Origin: Flammeovirgaceae bacterium UBA5008
GTDB lineage: Bacteria; Bacteroidota; Bacteroidia; Cytophagales; Cyclobacteriaceae
NCBI GenBank assembly: GCA_002398365.1
Contig: DGYK01000037.1
Span: 1 to 43,020 of the forward strand
Length of the DNA: 43,020 bases
Direction of reading: 5' to 3'
Shown in pieces: positions 7,535 through 15,912 of the stretch; positions within the stretch are counted from its first letter, which is position 1; each line of letters begins with the position of its first letter. The notes beneath the pieces were generated by a model. That model was not told where the DNA came from. It did no database searches and was given only the letters and a program-made list of their open reading frames with translations. The translations under genes were made by a program, and so were the position numbers.

Positions 7535-8317
7535 ATGAAGGAGTTTCTGCATAAATGGTTGGAGTTATTCAAAGATCCCCAGAAGAGAAGTCTGATTCTC
7601 ATTACGCTGTTTTACGCAGCCATTCTGATATCGGCCTATATTCTGTATCGTTTACCCGATAATCTGATTTACGAGGGAGGCATGACCAAATCCACCGACA
7701 GCTTTTGGGTTTTTGGCAAGGCTTTCATCATCGTGTTCATCGCGTTTGGTTTGGGCATTACCGCGATCAACTATTCGCAAAAAATCCGCAAAGAAATTGT
7801 GGTATTTAAGGAAGTGAACAACAGCCAAACTTCCAGTGCCGCTGATATAGAAACTGCCAACTTTTCACTCGACAAAAAATCATTTGCCAACGAGTTGAAA
7901 AATGCCAAGAAAAACGAAATCAAACAGGTGGGCCTTAATTCCATTTGCGATTTGCTGAAAGCGGGACAAGGTGCCTGGTATGATGTGAAGAAAGCCGGTG
8001 ATACTAAAACCTTGCGCATGTCTGCTGCATTTGCTTTGCCGATAGAAAACCAGGATGTCTCTTTTCAGTGGGGCGAAGGATTGGTCGGTCAGGCAGCCGC
8101 ATCGGGCAAAAGCATTTACCTCGATGAATTGCCGGAAGGATATAACAATGCGATCCTGAGCGGACTTGGCAGTGCGTTGCCCAAGTTTTTGTTTGTCACT
8201 TCCGTGCAAAAAGGAGATCAGGTGGTAGCGGTATTAGAGATTGCCACTTTTTCGGCTTTACCGGAAAATGCCAGAACCCAGGCCAATGAGTTGGCCGCTA
8301 TGTTAGTAGAAGGATAG
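7535..8317 (+). CDS. Membrane-anchored GAF-domain protein
   Basis: A 260-residue protein with two transmembrane helices (about 19-38 and 60-80), a linker rich in polar residues, and a cytoplasmic GAF domain (about 110-255). GAF domains bind small ligands or mediate dimerisation. The motif WGEGLVGQAAASGK is closely matched by FAEGLVGQAAAEQ in the GAF domain of the next gene, so the two GAF domains are paralogous. No output domain is attached. It lies 22 bases before the sensor-phosphatase start. I infer that it supplies a second input or hetero-dimerises with the GAF domain of that sensor. The short loop between the helices makes an independent extracytoplasmic sensor unlikely. The family is certain; the ligand is unknown. 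Confidence 0.82.
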   Translation: MKEFLHKWLELFKDPQKRSLILITLFYAAILISAYILYRLPDNLIYEGGMTKSTDSFWVFGKAFIIVFIAFGLGITAINYSQKIRKEIVVFKEVNNSQTSSAADIETANFSLDKKSFANELKNAKKNEIKQVGLNSICDLLKAGQGAWYDVKKAGDTKTLRMSAAFALPIENQDVSFQWGEGLVGQAAASGKSIYLDELPEGYNNAILSGLGSALPKFLFVTSVQKGDQVVAVLEIATFSALPENARTQANELAAMLVEG

Positions 8318-8339
8318 AAAGAATAAACTGCGATTGAGC

Positions 8340-11300
8340 ATGTTCAAGAATATAAAAATCAGTACCAAAATCACCGGGTTAATTGTAATCATCTGCTTGA
8401 TTACCATACTCGCCATCTCGTTGTTTACCTATCGGATCAACGTCAACACGTCCATCGAAAAAAAGGGCGGAGAACTGACAGCTCTGGCCGATCACCGGGC
8501 AGCACAATTCAGTTATTACTTTGATCATATCGCTTCTACGGTTGCTCAGTTGCAACATTCGGCTATTATCAAAGGCGTTATGACAACGGCTCCCGATTCG
8601 GTCGGCAGTTTGCTGGCACAAATCAAAGAAGACTATGGATTTCAACGCATAATAATTACTGATCCGAATGGAGCGATCAAAGCAAGTTCATCCGGCAGCG
8701 AAGCACATTTGCTTGCACCGGAGGGAAACTTCTTCTCCAGTTCTGCGCAGAAGTTTCACATGAGTAGCGTCAAAAAAACGGGCGACCGCTACATTGCTTA
8801 TGCAGGTGCTCCGTTGGATGGCAACCTGATCATTTTTGAAATAGATCTTACTGATACTTACAAATCATTGCAAGACATTCAGGGATTGGGTACCACCGGT
8901 GAGGCATTTGTGGGCATGAAAGATGGCGCTACCGGCAAAGTGATCATCGGCAGTCCGCTGCGCAACGCTCCGGGCGAAGTCATCAAATTCTTTGAAATAG
9001 ACAGCCGAGAGGCGCATGAAATCGTGGCTGCTCTGGATGGTAAAAATGGAATTCAAAAAGGCCGCGACTATCGCGGAAAAGAGGTGCTCGTAGCCTATCG
9101 TAAAATTGACCATGCTCCCTGGGCGATGCTGGTAAAAATGGACATCGATGAAATTACTTCCGAAGGATCGGTGCTGACAAAAATTTATGTGATCGGTGGC
9201 ATCATCATTCTTTTGCTGGCAGCTTCTTTCTCGGTGGTATTTGCGCGCTCACTGACACAGCCGCTCAACTCCATGCAAGAGACATTGGATATGGTGAGCA
9301 AAGGTATTTTGCCGGATAAGATTACCGCCAACAGTGGCGATGAGTTTGGGTTGATGGCCAACAAAGTAGACGGCCTGGTGCAAACGCTCAAGAATAGTGC
9401 ACAATTTGCGCGCCTGGTAGGTGAAGGAAAATTCAACGCCAACTACCAGCCTGCCAGCGAAAATGATACGCTCGGCTTAGCGCTTTTGAACATGCGCGAA
9501 AACCTGATTGAAAACGAACGAAGAGATACCGAGCGCAACTGGATTGTAAGAGGCGTGGCAGAAGTGGCCGAGATCCTCCGCCTGCACGATACCATTGATG
9601 GATTGGGCGATGATGTGATCAAATTCATCATCGAAAAAATTGGAGCATTGCAAGGTGCCTTCTACATCGTAAATGACGAGGAGAAAACAAAGATGATCGA
9701 GCTGCGCGCCAGCTTTGCCTATAACCGCAAAAAGTATTTACAAAAGTCGTTCCGCTTTGCGGAAGGATTGGTAGGCCAGGCAGCCGCAGAGCAAGATTAC
9801 ATTCTTCGCACGGAAATCCCGGATGAGTATGTCACCATCACCTCCGGTATTTTGGGTGACCAAAAGCCGAATAGCATTTTGATTGTTCCTTTGATCACCA
9901 ATGAGGAAGTGTATGGCGTGGTAGAATTTGCGGGATTGAAGAAATTCACTCCCTCGCATGTCAAGTTTGTGCAAGAGTTGAGCGTCATTCTTGCCCGCAC
10001 AATCTTTAATATTAAAGTGAACGAACGCACCAGACGCTTGTTGAGTGAATCGCAAGCATTGAGCGCTGAGCTCACCGAAAAGCAAGAAGTATTGCGTCAA
10101 AATGCGGAAGAAATGCGCGCCACGCAAGAAGAATTGCAGCGTTCGAACATTCTCCTGGAAGAGCAGATCGAAGAAGTAAACCGCACGCAAAACCGCATGC
10201 AGTTGCTGTTGGAGAATGCATCGGAGGTAATTACCATCTATGAGTCGGATGGAAAGATTCGGTACATCTCCCCTTCCGTTGAAACCATTTTGGGCTACAA
10301 CCAAAAAGAACTGCAAGGGCAAAGCGACTTAGATCGCGTACACCCTAACAGCTTGGAAATTGCACGCGGTTTATTTGATCAGTTGCGCGAAAAACCAAAC
10401 GAAAAAGTAACGGTGCAGTTGGAGTACAAAACCAAAGACGGCCGCTACATTTGGTTGGAAGCCACCGGAACCAACTTCATGTCCAACCCGGCTATTCATG
10501 GTTTCATCTTAAACTCCCGCGACATCACCGAACGCAGATTGGCGGAGCAAGAGCAGCGCATGCGCAGTAAGATGCAGGCTCTTTCTGAAAACTCGTTGGA
10601 CATCATTACCCGTCTCGAGCACGAATCGATTTCGTACATCAACCCTACGATTGAATCTTATACCGGTAAATCGCCCGGCCAGTTTATTAATAAGAAGATT
10701 CGCGAAGCTGAGTTACAGGAAAGCATCCTGAATCAGTGGCTGTCGATTGTGGAGCAAGTCAACACCAGCAACGATAAGGTTTCAGTGGAGATGGACTTCC
10801 CTTCTGAAATTGGAAACCGCGTGATGCAGGTGAATGCCATTCCGGAATACGATGATCAGGAAAACATTGAATCGGTGTTGGTAGTATCGCACGACATTAC
10901 CGAGCGGAAAGAAATCGAGTTGGAAATTCAGAACAAGAACAAAAAGATCAACGACTCGATCAACTACGCCAAGCGTATTCAAAATGCCATCTTGCCAAAT
11001 ACGCGCTTAATTAATAAAGCATTACCGGATTCATTCATTCTTTACAAACCACGCGATGTAGTTAGCGGAGACTTCCCTTGGTTTGTACAAATTAAAAACG
11101 ACATCTTCATTGCAGCGGTAGACTGTACCGGTCACGGTGTGCCAGGAGCGTTGCTGTCGTTGATTGGTTACTTCTTGCTGAATGACATTGTTCGGAGCCG
11201 TAAAATTACGGAGCCCGGCAAGATTCTCGATTTGTTGGATGAAGGCGTGACCCAAACCTTGCGTCAGGATCAGGAAGATTCGGCTACCAAAGATGGTATG

Positions 11301-11699
11301 GACATTGCCTTGTGCCGCATTAACACCGAAATGAAAACTGTGGAATATGCGGGTGCGCACCGTCCACTGTACTTTATGAAAAGTGGCGTGATGGACGAAG
11401 TAAAAGGAAATAAATTCCCGATTGGTGGAGGTATTTATAAAAACCAGACCAACTTTACCACCACCCGTTTGGAACTGGGCAAAGGCGATTCATTCTACTT
11501 TAGCTCCGATGGTTTCCCGGATCAGTTCGGTGGACCGGAGGTTCGTAAATTCGGACCTAAAAAGACCCGCGAAATCATTGAGCGTGTGCATACTAAGAGC
11601 ATGAAAGAAGCGGCCGAAGTATTTGATACCGAGTGGGAATCATGGAAGGGCGAACACAAACAAACAGATGACGTACTTTTGATCGGTATCAAGTTCTAA
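8340..11699 (+). CDS. Sensor phosphatase: sensor-HAMP-GAF-coil-PAS-PAS-SpoIIE/PP2C (SiaA-like)
   Basis: A 1119-residue membrane sensor with a serine/threonine phosphatase output. Order: TM1 (12-32), Cache-like extracytoplasmic domain (33-280), TM2 (283-303), HAMP (304-355), GAF (about 405-560), Glu/Gln-rich coiled coil (560-615), PAS (620-735), PAS (740-858) and SpoIIE-type PP2C (about 900-1119). Metal-binding signatures of PP2C are SGD (909-911), AVDCTGHG (926-933), SSDGF (1055-1059) and TDDVLL (1109-1114). The usual GDFYW reads GDFPW here. A TTG lies two codons upstream, but ATG 8340 is preferred. The two downstream genes are SiaB- and SiaC-like, so this protein is the expected SiaA counterpart that dephosphorylates the SiaC-like protein. 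Signal identity is unknown. The coiled coil is a possible target for the adjacent CheR and CheB. Confidence 0.9.
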   Translation: MFKNIKISTKITGLIVIICLITILAISLFTYRINVNTSIEKKGGELTALADHRAAQFSYYFDHIASTVAQLQHSAIIKGVMTTAPDSVGSLLAQIKEDYGFQRIIITDPNGAIKASSSGSEAHLLAPEGNFFSSSAQKFHMSSVKKTGDRYIAYAGAPLDGNLIIFEIDLTDTYKSLQDIQGLGTTGEAFVGMKDGATGKVIIGSPLRNAPGEVIKFFEIDSREAHEIVAALDGKNGIQKGRDYRGKEVLVAYRKIDHAPWAMLVKMDIDEITSEGSVLTKIYVIGGIIILLLAASFSVVFARSLTQPLNSMQETLDMVSKGILPDKITANSGDEFGLMANKVDGLVQTLKNSAQFARLVGEGKFNANYQPASENDTLGLALLNMRENLIENERRDTERNWIVRGVAEVAEILRLHDTIDGLGDDVIKFIIEKIGALQGAFYIVNDEEKTKMIELRASFAYNRKKYLQKSFRFAEGLVGQAAAEQDYILRTEIPDEYVTITSGILGDQKPNSILIVPLITNEEVYGVVEFAGLKKFTPSHVKFVQELSVILARTIFNIKVNERTRRLLSESQALSAELTEKQEVLRQNAEEMRATQEELQRSNILLEEQIEEVNRTQNRMQLLLENASEVITIYESDGKIRYISPSVETILGYNQKELQGQSDLDRVHPNSLEIARGLFDQLREKPNEKVTVQLEYKTKDGRYIWLEATGTNFMSNPAIHGFILNSRDITERRLAEQEQRMRSKMQALSENSLDIITRLEHESISYINPTIESYTGKSPGQFINKKIREAELQESILNQWLSIVEQVNTSNDKVSVEMDFPSEIGNRVMQVNAIPEYDDQENIESVLVVSHDITERKEIELEIQNKNKKINDSINYAKRIQNAILPNTRLINKALPDSFILYKPRDVVSGDFPWFVQIKNDIFIAAVDCTGHGVPGALLSLIGYFLLNDIVRSRKITEPGKILDLLDEGVTQTLRQDQEDSATKDGMDIALCRINTEMKTVEYAGAHRPLYFMKSGVMDEVKGNKFPIGGGIYKNQTNFTTTRLELGKGDSFYFSSDGFPDQFGGPEVRKFGPKKTREIIERVHTKSMKEAAEVFDTEWESWKGEHKQTDDVLLIGIKF

Positions 11700-11801
11700 T
11701 TACATGATTATCTTAACTTTAAAAAAAATAAGAACAGATTACCGATTAGTAGGATACTTTAATTTAAAAATGATAAATTCGGAACCCCAAATCTCAAGAC
11801 A

Positions 11802-12356
11802 ATGAACTATATCTATGACCTGCACCGGACCATGATGTCCCAAAAACTGATTTTGGTTTATGATGGTGACTTTACTCAGGAAACCACCAAGTCAATTTTG
11901 GCAATGGCCGAGCGCAACCTCGATTCATCAGGCGAAGAGTCTGGAATTAAACGGAAAGTCTTCAACGTAATGGTGGAAGCGCTTCAAAACATCGTAAAAC
12001 ACAGCAGCGAACAAGGTCTTACGGCAGGTTCACTCGTCAGCAAGAGCGCTATCTTCATGATCAGCAAAGACGACAAAAAGTATTGCATCATGACGGGCAA
12101 TCCGATTCCGAAAGGCAGCGTGGCAAAACTGACCCACAATCTGGATGACCTGAACTCTAAAGACAAAGAGGGGCTCAAAGAAATGTACAAGGAAATCATT
12201 AAAAACACTCAAATCTCTGAAAAAGGAGGCGCGGGACTTGGCTTTGTGGACATGGCCAGAAAATCAGGCGAGAAGCTGGAGTTTACATTCCATAATATGG
12301 ATGCGGAATACGACTTCTTCTGTTTGAAAGTGAATATCTCTAGAGAAAAAGAATAA
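11802..12356 (+). CDS. siaB: SiaB-family protein kinase
   Basis: A 184-residue protein of the SiaB family (DUF6272), a GHKL-fold kinase that in Pseudomonas phosphorylates SiaC on a threonine. The N-box region reads NVMVEALQNIVKHS (residues 55-68), with Glu59 and Asn63 as the likely magnesium and ATP ligands. A second nucleotide-binding segment, EKGGAGLGFVDMARKSG, lies near residues 139-155. There is no phospho-acceptor His, as expected for anti-sigma-factor-like kinases. It begins 102 bases after the sensor phosphatase and is followed 23 bases later by its presumed substrate, the SiaC-like protein. The kinase and phosphatase would set the phosphorylation state of SiaC in opposition. The family assignment is strong; the substrate is inferred from gene order. 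Confidence 0.87.
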   Translation: MNYIYDLHRTMMSQKLILVYDGDFTQETTKSILAMAERNLDSSGEESGIKRKVFNVMVEALQNIVKHSSEQGLTAGSLVSKSAIFMISKDDKKYCIMTGNPIPKGSVAKLTHNLDDLNSKDKEGLKEMYKEIIKNTQISEKGGAGLGFVDMARKSGEKLEFTFHNMDAEYDFFCLKVNISREKE

Positions 12357-12379
12357 AAAAATTTTAAAACGACTCAATC

Positions 12380-12742
12380 ATGGAAATCCTCAACTTAAAA
12401 GGCACCGAAGATACCCCTACCATTTTACTCGATAAGAAAAACGGCATATTCGAAATCAGCGGCAGATCATTGCCCGAAGATTCGGCTGAGTTTTACAAAC
12501 CGGTAATTGAATGGATCAACGCCTATGGGGCAGAAGCCAACCCAACTACCGAGTTTGCCTTTAAACTCGAATATTTTAATACGGCATCCTCAAAATTAAT
12601 CTTAGATGTTCTTTCTGCATTGGAAGAAATCAAAGGAATGAAAGTGATCTGGTACTTTCATGACGATGATGAAGATATGGAAGAAGCCGGCCAGGAATTC
12701 TCTGAGTTGGTCGAAATTCCATTTGAATTCAAAACTTACTAA
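12380..12742 (+). CDS. siaC: SiaC-family regulatory phosphoprotein (DUF1987)
   Basis: A 120-residue single-domain protein of the DUF1987/SiaC family, structurally akin to anti-sigma-factor antagonists. In Pseudomonas, unphosphorylated SiaC binds and activates the diguanylate cyclase SiaD, while SiaB phosphorylates it at Thr68. Here LEYFNTASSKLI places a threonine at residue 68 in the matching context. The opening TPTILLDKKNGIFEISGRSL and the acidic loop HDDDEDMEE are typical of the family. It sits directly behind the SiaB-like kinase (23 bases). No GGDEF protein is encoded in the window, so its partner must be something else; the next gene, 38 bases downstream, is a TerB-ABCG transporter and is the obvious candidate. 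That partnership is inference only. Confidence 0.9.
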   Translation: MEILNLKGTEDTPTILLDKKNGIFEISGRSLPEDSAEFYKPVIEWINAYGAEANPTTEFAFKLEYFNTASSKLILDVLSALEEIKGMKVIWYFHDDDEDMEEAGQEFSELVEIPFEFKTY

Positions 12743-12780
12743 TCAGTTTTAATTTTTTTTAATCTCCCCAGGGGTACGAA

Positions 12781-15700
12781 ATGAGTGAGGAAATTCTCAA
12801 AGCTCTAACCCAGCTCTTTGCCATCATTACCAAACAGGATGGCGGGGTAACGGAAAACGAGCGTCAATTTGTTATCAACTTCTTTCAAACGGAATTGGAC
12901 CACGATTCCATTAAAGAATATCTGGAGCTATACGATGAATTTTCGGGCTATAACAAACAAGGAACAGGAGACGAAAAAAATAAATTAACTTCCGTCAAAG
13001 ACTCCGTAAAAACGCTGGGTATTTGCAAGAAGATTAACAAAACGCTTACCCAAAAGCAAAAGGTGGTGGTGTTGATCAAATTATTGGAACTGATCGGTTC
13101 CGATAAAAACTTCACACCGCAGCGTATCGAAATCATCAACACGGTTTCAACGGTATTCAACATTGGGCAAGATGAATACAAACTGATTGAAAGTTTTATC
13201 ATAGCCGAGCGCATTGAAGAACTGGATTTCAAAGATATCTTGGTGCTCAATTCGGCTCACGAAAAAGCAACCGAGCAACAAAAGCATACCCACGGCCACA
13301 TTAATGGCAACTTAATTTTCATGCGCATCAGCAGCGTGGAAATGTATTTTACCAAATACCTGGGCGAAGAATCCAATATCCTGAATGGTTTTATCATACA
13401 GCCGAACAGAGTGTATTTGTTTTCGCACGGCAGCACGATTAAGACACAAGCGGGTGATGCGCTTTACTATAGTGATCTGGTCGCGCACTTTAACGAAGAA
13501 ATAAAAACGACCAAACTCTCTTTCAATGCGAATGTAAAAGAGTTCAAATTCCCTAATGGTGCCATCGGCTTACGCGATGTATTGATCGCTGAAGGTCCCG
13601 GCAAATTGATTGGTATCATGGGAGCCAGCGGTGCTGGTAAGACCACCCTCCTACTCACGCTCGCAGGACTAGAGAAACCATCGCAGGGAGAAATCCTGAT
13701 CAATGGATTTGACATCAACACCCAAAAAGATAAAATTCAAGGTGTCATCGGGTTTGTATCGCAAGATGACTTACTGATTGAAGAACTAACGGTTTACCAA
13801 AATCTGTACTACAACGCGAAGTTGTGCTTTGCCAACTTTACGGAAGAAGAAATTCACCAGCGCGTGATGTCTACGCTGGAAAACTTAGGTCTCGACCAAC
13901 GAAAAGACCTGACTGTAGGAAGTGTGTTGGACAAGAAAATCAGCGGTGGTCAGCGCAAACGTCTGAACATTGCGCTGGAATTAATCCGAGAGCCAGCGAT
14001 CTTATTCTTAGATGAACCTACTTCAGGTTTGTCATCGCGCGACTCTGAAAATGTAATTGACTTACTGAAAGAACTTTCGCTGAAAGGCAAACTGATCTTT
14101 GTCGTGATTCACCAGCCATCTTCTGACATCTACAAGATGTTTGATAAAATGGTGATTATGGATACCGGTGGATTCCCTGCGTATTATGGAAGCCCGGTGG
14201 AGGCAGTAACGTATTTCAAGAAGGCTACACACCAGGTGGATAGCAACCGCGGTCAGTGCGAAACTTGCGGTAACGTAAATCCCGAACAAATCTTCAATAT
14301 CATCGAGGCTAAAGTTGTCGATGAATATGGACAGCCTACCTCGAAGCGCAAAGTGACTCCGCCTCAATGGCATGAGATGTATAAAGAGCGTTTCAAGATT
14401 TCACGCATTGAAGATGTGAAAGAAGAACCGCCCAGCACATTAAATATACCGGGCAAGCTGAAGCAAATTGCGGTTTTCACCACCCGCGACTTCCTGTCGA
14501 AGTTGAGCAACAAGCAATACTTGCTCATTAACTTGCTGGAAGCGCCCTTGCTGGCCACCATCCTTGCATTCATTATTAAATACAAAAGCGCACCGGGCGG
14601 CAGAGAATACATATTCCGCTTCAATGATAATTTCCCGGCTTTCTTGCTGATGTCGATCATCGTAGCCTTGTTTATGGGCTTAACCGTCAGTGCCGAAGAA
14701 ATCATCCGCGACCGCAAAATCTTAAAACGCGAATCTTTCCTCAACCTCAGTTGGAATAGCTATTTGCTTTCGAAGCTTTCGATCTTATTCCTTCTGTCGG
14801 CTATCCAAACACTTACATTCGTGATTTTGGGCAATCTGATTTTGGAGATTCATGGAATGACATTTTCGTTCTGGCTGGTTCTTTTCACAACATCCTGTTT
14901 TGCCAATGTCTTGGGATTGAATATTTCTTCTGCATTTAATTCAGCCGTAACGGTGTACGTGATGATCCCGCTGTTGCTCATTCCACAAATGATCTTAAGT
15001 GGTTTGCTTTTCAACTTCGATAAACTGAACAATTTGATTTCCACCAAAGGCCGCGTGCCGGTAGTTGCTGATTTGATGGCATCGCGCTGGGCGTATGAGG
15101 CATTGGCTACGGATCAGTTTAAGAATAATGAATACCAAGCTACTTATTTTAACTACGAGAAGGAAGAGGCCAAAGCCGATTTCAAAGCAGCTTTTATCGC
15201 GGATGACTTAAAGCGCAGAAATCTTTTCATTCTGCAAAACCTCGACACAAAAAGCGATTCGGTAAAACAGATTATTAATTCCCATTTAGGCATCATCCGA
15301 GAAGTACTGACGCACGAACCGTTCAAACCGGGCTTTGAAAAAGCGAATCTGGAAGAGGACTTCTCGATCAAAAACTATACAAAGATTCGAGGTGGCGTAT
15401 TTGATAATTACATTGAAGAATACCGCAAGCACTACCAAAAAATTTACAATGACAATGTATTGCTGATCGAAAAGCGGATGGCCTTTGATGAGAAGAACGG
15501 TGTAAACATCAACGAAGAAAAGAATCGTTATTACAATGAGAGTCTGGCGGATCTTGTAAAGAATGTAACCGTGAAAGAACGCTTGTTGGAGTACAATGGG
15601 AAACTGATTCAACAAATCAATCCAATTTTCCAAGATCCAACGCCTACCCATTTACTCGATTATCGCACGGCTTTTTTTGTAGCCGAGAAAAATTTAATGG

Positions 15701-15858
15701 GAGCACGCATCAGCACCTATTGGTTTAACTTGTTGGTCATTTGGGTCATGGCGATCTTGTTTTATATATCGCTATACTTTGAATGGCTTCGTAAATTGAT
15801 TGACTTGTTCGGAAAAGTGAATGTACCTACGAAGGTTACCATTCCTTTCAAGAAGTGA
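12781..15858 (+). CDS. ABCG-type transporter with N-terminal TerB-like domain
   Basis: A 1025-residue half-transporter. Residues 1-155 form an acidic helical TerB-like domain (LFAIITKQDGGVTENERQFV). Residues 165-250 are an unassigned beta-rich region. The ATPase spans about 255-480: Walker A GASGAGKTT (281-289), signature ISGGQRKR (387-394), Walker B ILFLDEP (407-413) and the H-loop His444. A CETC pair (C493, C496) follows. The ABC2 membrane domain has helices near 578-598, 618-638, 662-690, 696-715 and 722-748, then an extracytoplasmic insert of about 220 residues, and a last helix at 980-1000. The order ATPase-then-membrane matches the eukaryotic White/ABCG arrangement. It follows the SiaC-like gene by 38 bases, suggesting control by the upstream phospho-switch. 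The exported substrate is unknown. Confidence 0.88.
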   Translation: MSEEILKALTQLFAIITKQDGGVTENERQFVINFFQTELDHDSIKEYLELYDEFSGYNKQGTGDEKNKLTSVKDSVKTLGICKKINKTLTQKQKVVVLIKLLELIGSDKNFTPQRIEIINTVSTVFNIGQDEYKLIESFIIAERIEELDFKDILVLNSAHEKATEQQKHTHGHINGNLIFMRISSVEMYFTKYLGEESNILNGFIIQPNRVYLFSHGSTIKTQAGDALYYSDLVAHFNEEIKTTKLSFNANVKEFKFPNGAIGLRDVLIAEGPGKLIGIMGASGAGKTTLLLTLAGLEKPSQGEILINGFDINTQKDKIQGVIGFVSQDDLLIEELTVYQNLYYNAKLCFANFTEEEIHQRVMSTLENLGLDQRKDLTVGSVLDKKISGGQRKRLNIALELIREPAILFLDEPTSGLSSRDSENVIDLLKELSLKGKLIFVVIHQPSSDIYKMFDKMVIMDTGGFPAYYGSPVEAVTYFKKATHQVDSNRGQCETCGNVNPEQIFNIIEAKVVDEYGQPTSKRKVTPPQWHEMYKERFKISRIEDVKEEPPSTLNIPGKLKQIAVFTTRDFLSKLSNKQYLLINLLEAPLLATILAFIIKYKSAPGGREYIFRFNDNFPAFLLMSIIVALFMGLTVSAEEIIRDRKILKRESFLNLSWNSYLLSKLSILFLLSAIQTLTFVILGNLILEIHGMTFSFWLVLFTTSCFANVLGLNISSAFNSAVTVYVMIPLLLIPQMILSGLLFNFDKLNNLISTKGRVPVVADLMASRWAYEALATDQFKNNEYQATYFNYEKEEAKADFKAAFIADDLKRRNLFILQNLDTKSDSVKQIINSHLGIIREVLTHEPFKPGFEKANLEEDFSIKNYTKIRGGVFDNYIEEYRKHYQKIYNDNVLLIEKRMAFDEKNGVNINEEKNRYYNESLADLVKNVTVKERLLEYNGKLIQQINPIFQDPTPTHLLDYRTAFFVAEKNLMGARISTYWFNLLVIWVMAILFYISLYFEWLRKLIDLFGKVNVPTKVTIPFKK

Positions 15859-15861
15859 TAA

Positions 15862-15892
15862 TTGGTTTGGTAAGATTGAATTCTTAATTTTG
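15862..15892 (+). promoter_or_regulatory. Candidate promoter for the lipoprotein/secreted protein pair
   Basis: TAATTTTG at 15885-15892 is a full match to TAnnTTTG. TTG at 15862-15864 lies 20 bases upstream, near the usual -33 spacing. The predicted start near 15899 gives a leader of about 14 bases before ATG 15913. This separates the lipoprotein gene from the transporter operon at least in part. Confidence 0.55.
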
Positions 15893-15912
15893 TAAACAAT
15901 AATAGAAAAGTT

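Noticed and set aside
8334..8339. TTG as the start of the sensor phosphatase
   Set aside because: ATG lies two codons later and directly opens the N-terminal sequence before the first membrane helix, so the TTG is unnecessary.
9738..10322. A 194-codon antisense open frame within the sensor phosphatase
   Set aside because: The opposite strand encodes GAF, coiled coil and PAS sequence continuously. The antisense frame is a by-product of codon bias.
6027..15858. A chemotaxis operon controlling motility
   Set aside because: No MCP, CheA, CheW or flagellar or gliding gene is present, and the outputs are a PP2C phosphatase and SiaB/SiaC-type proteins.
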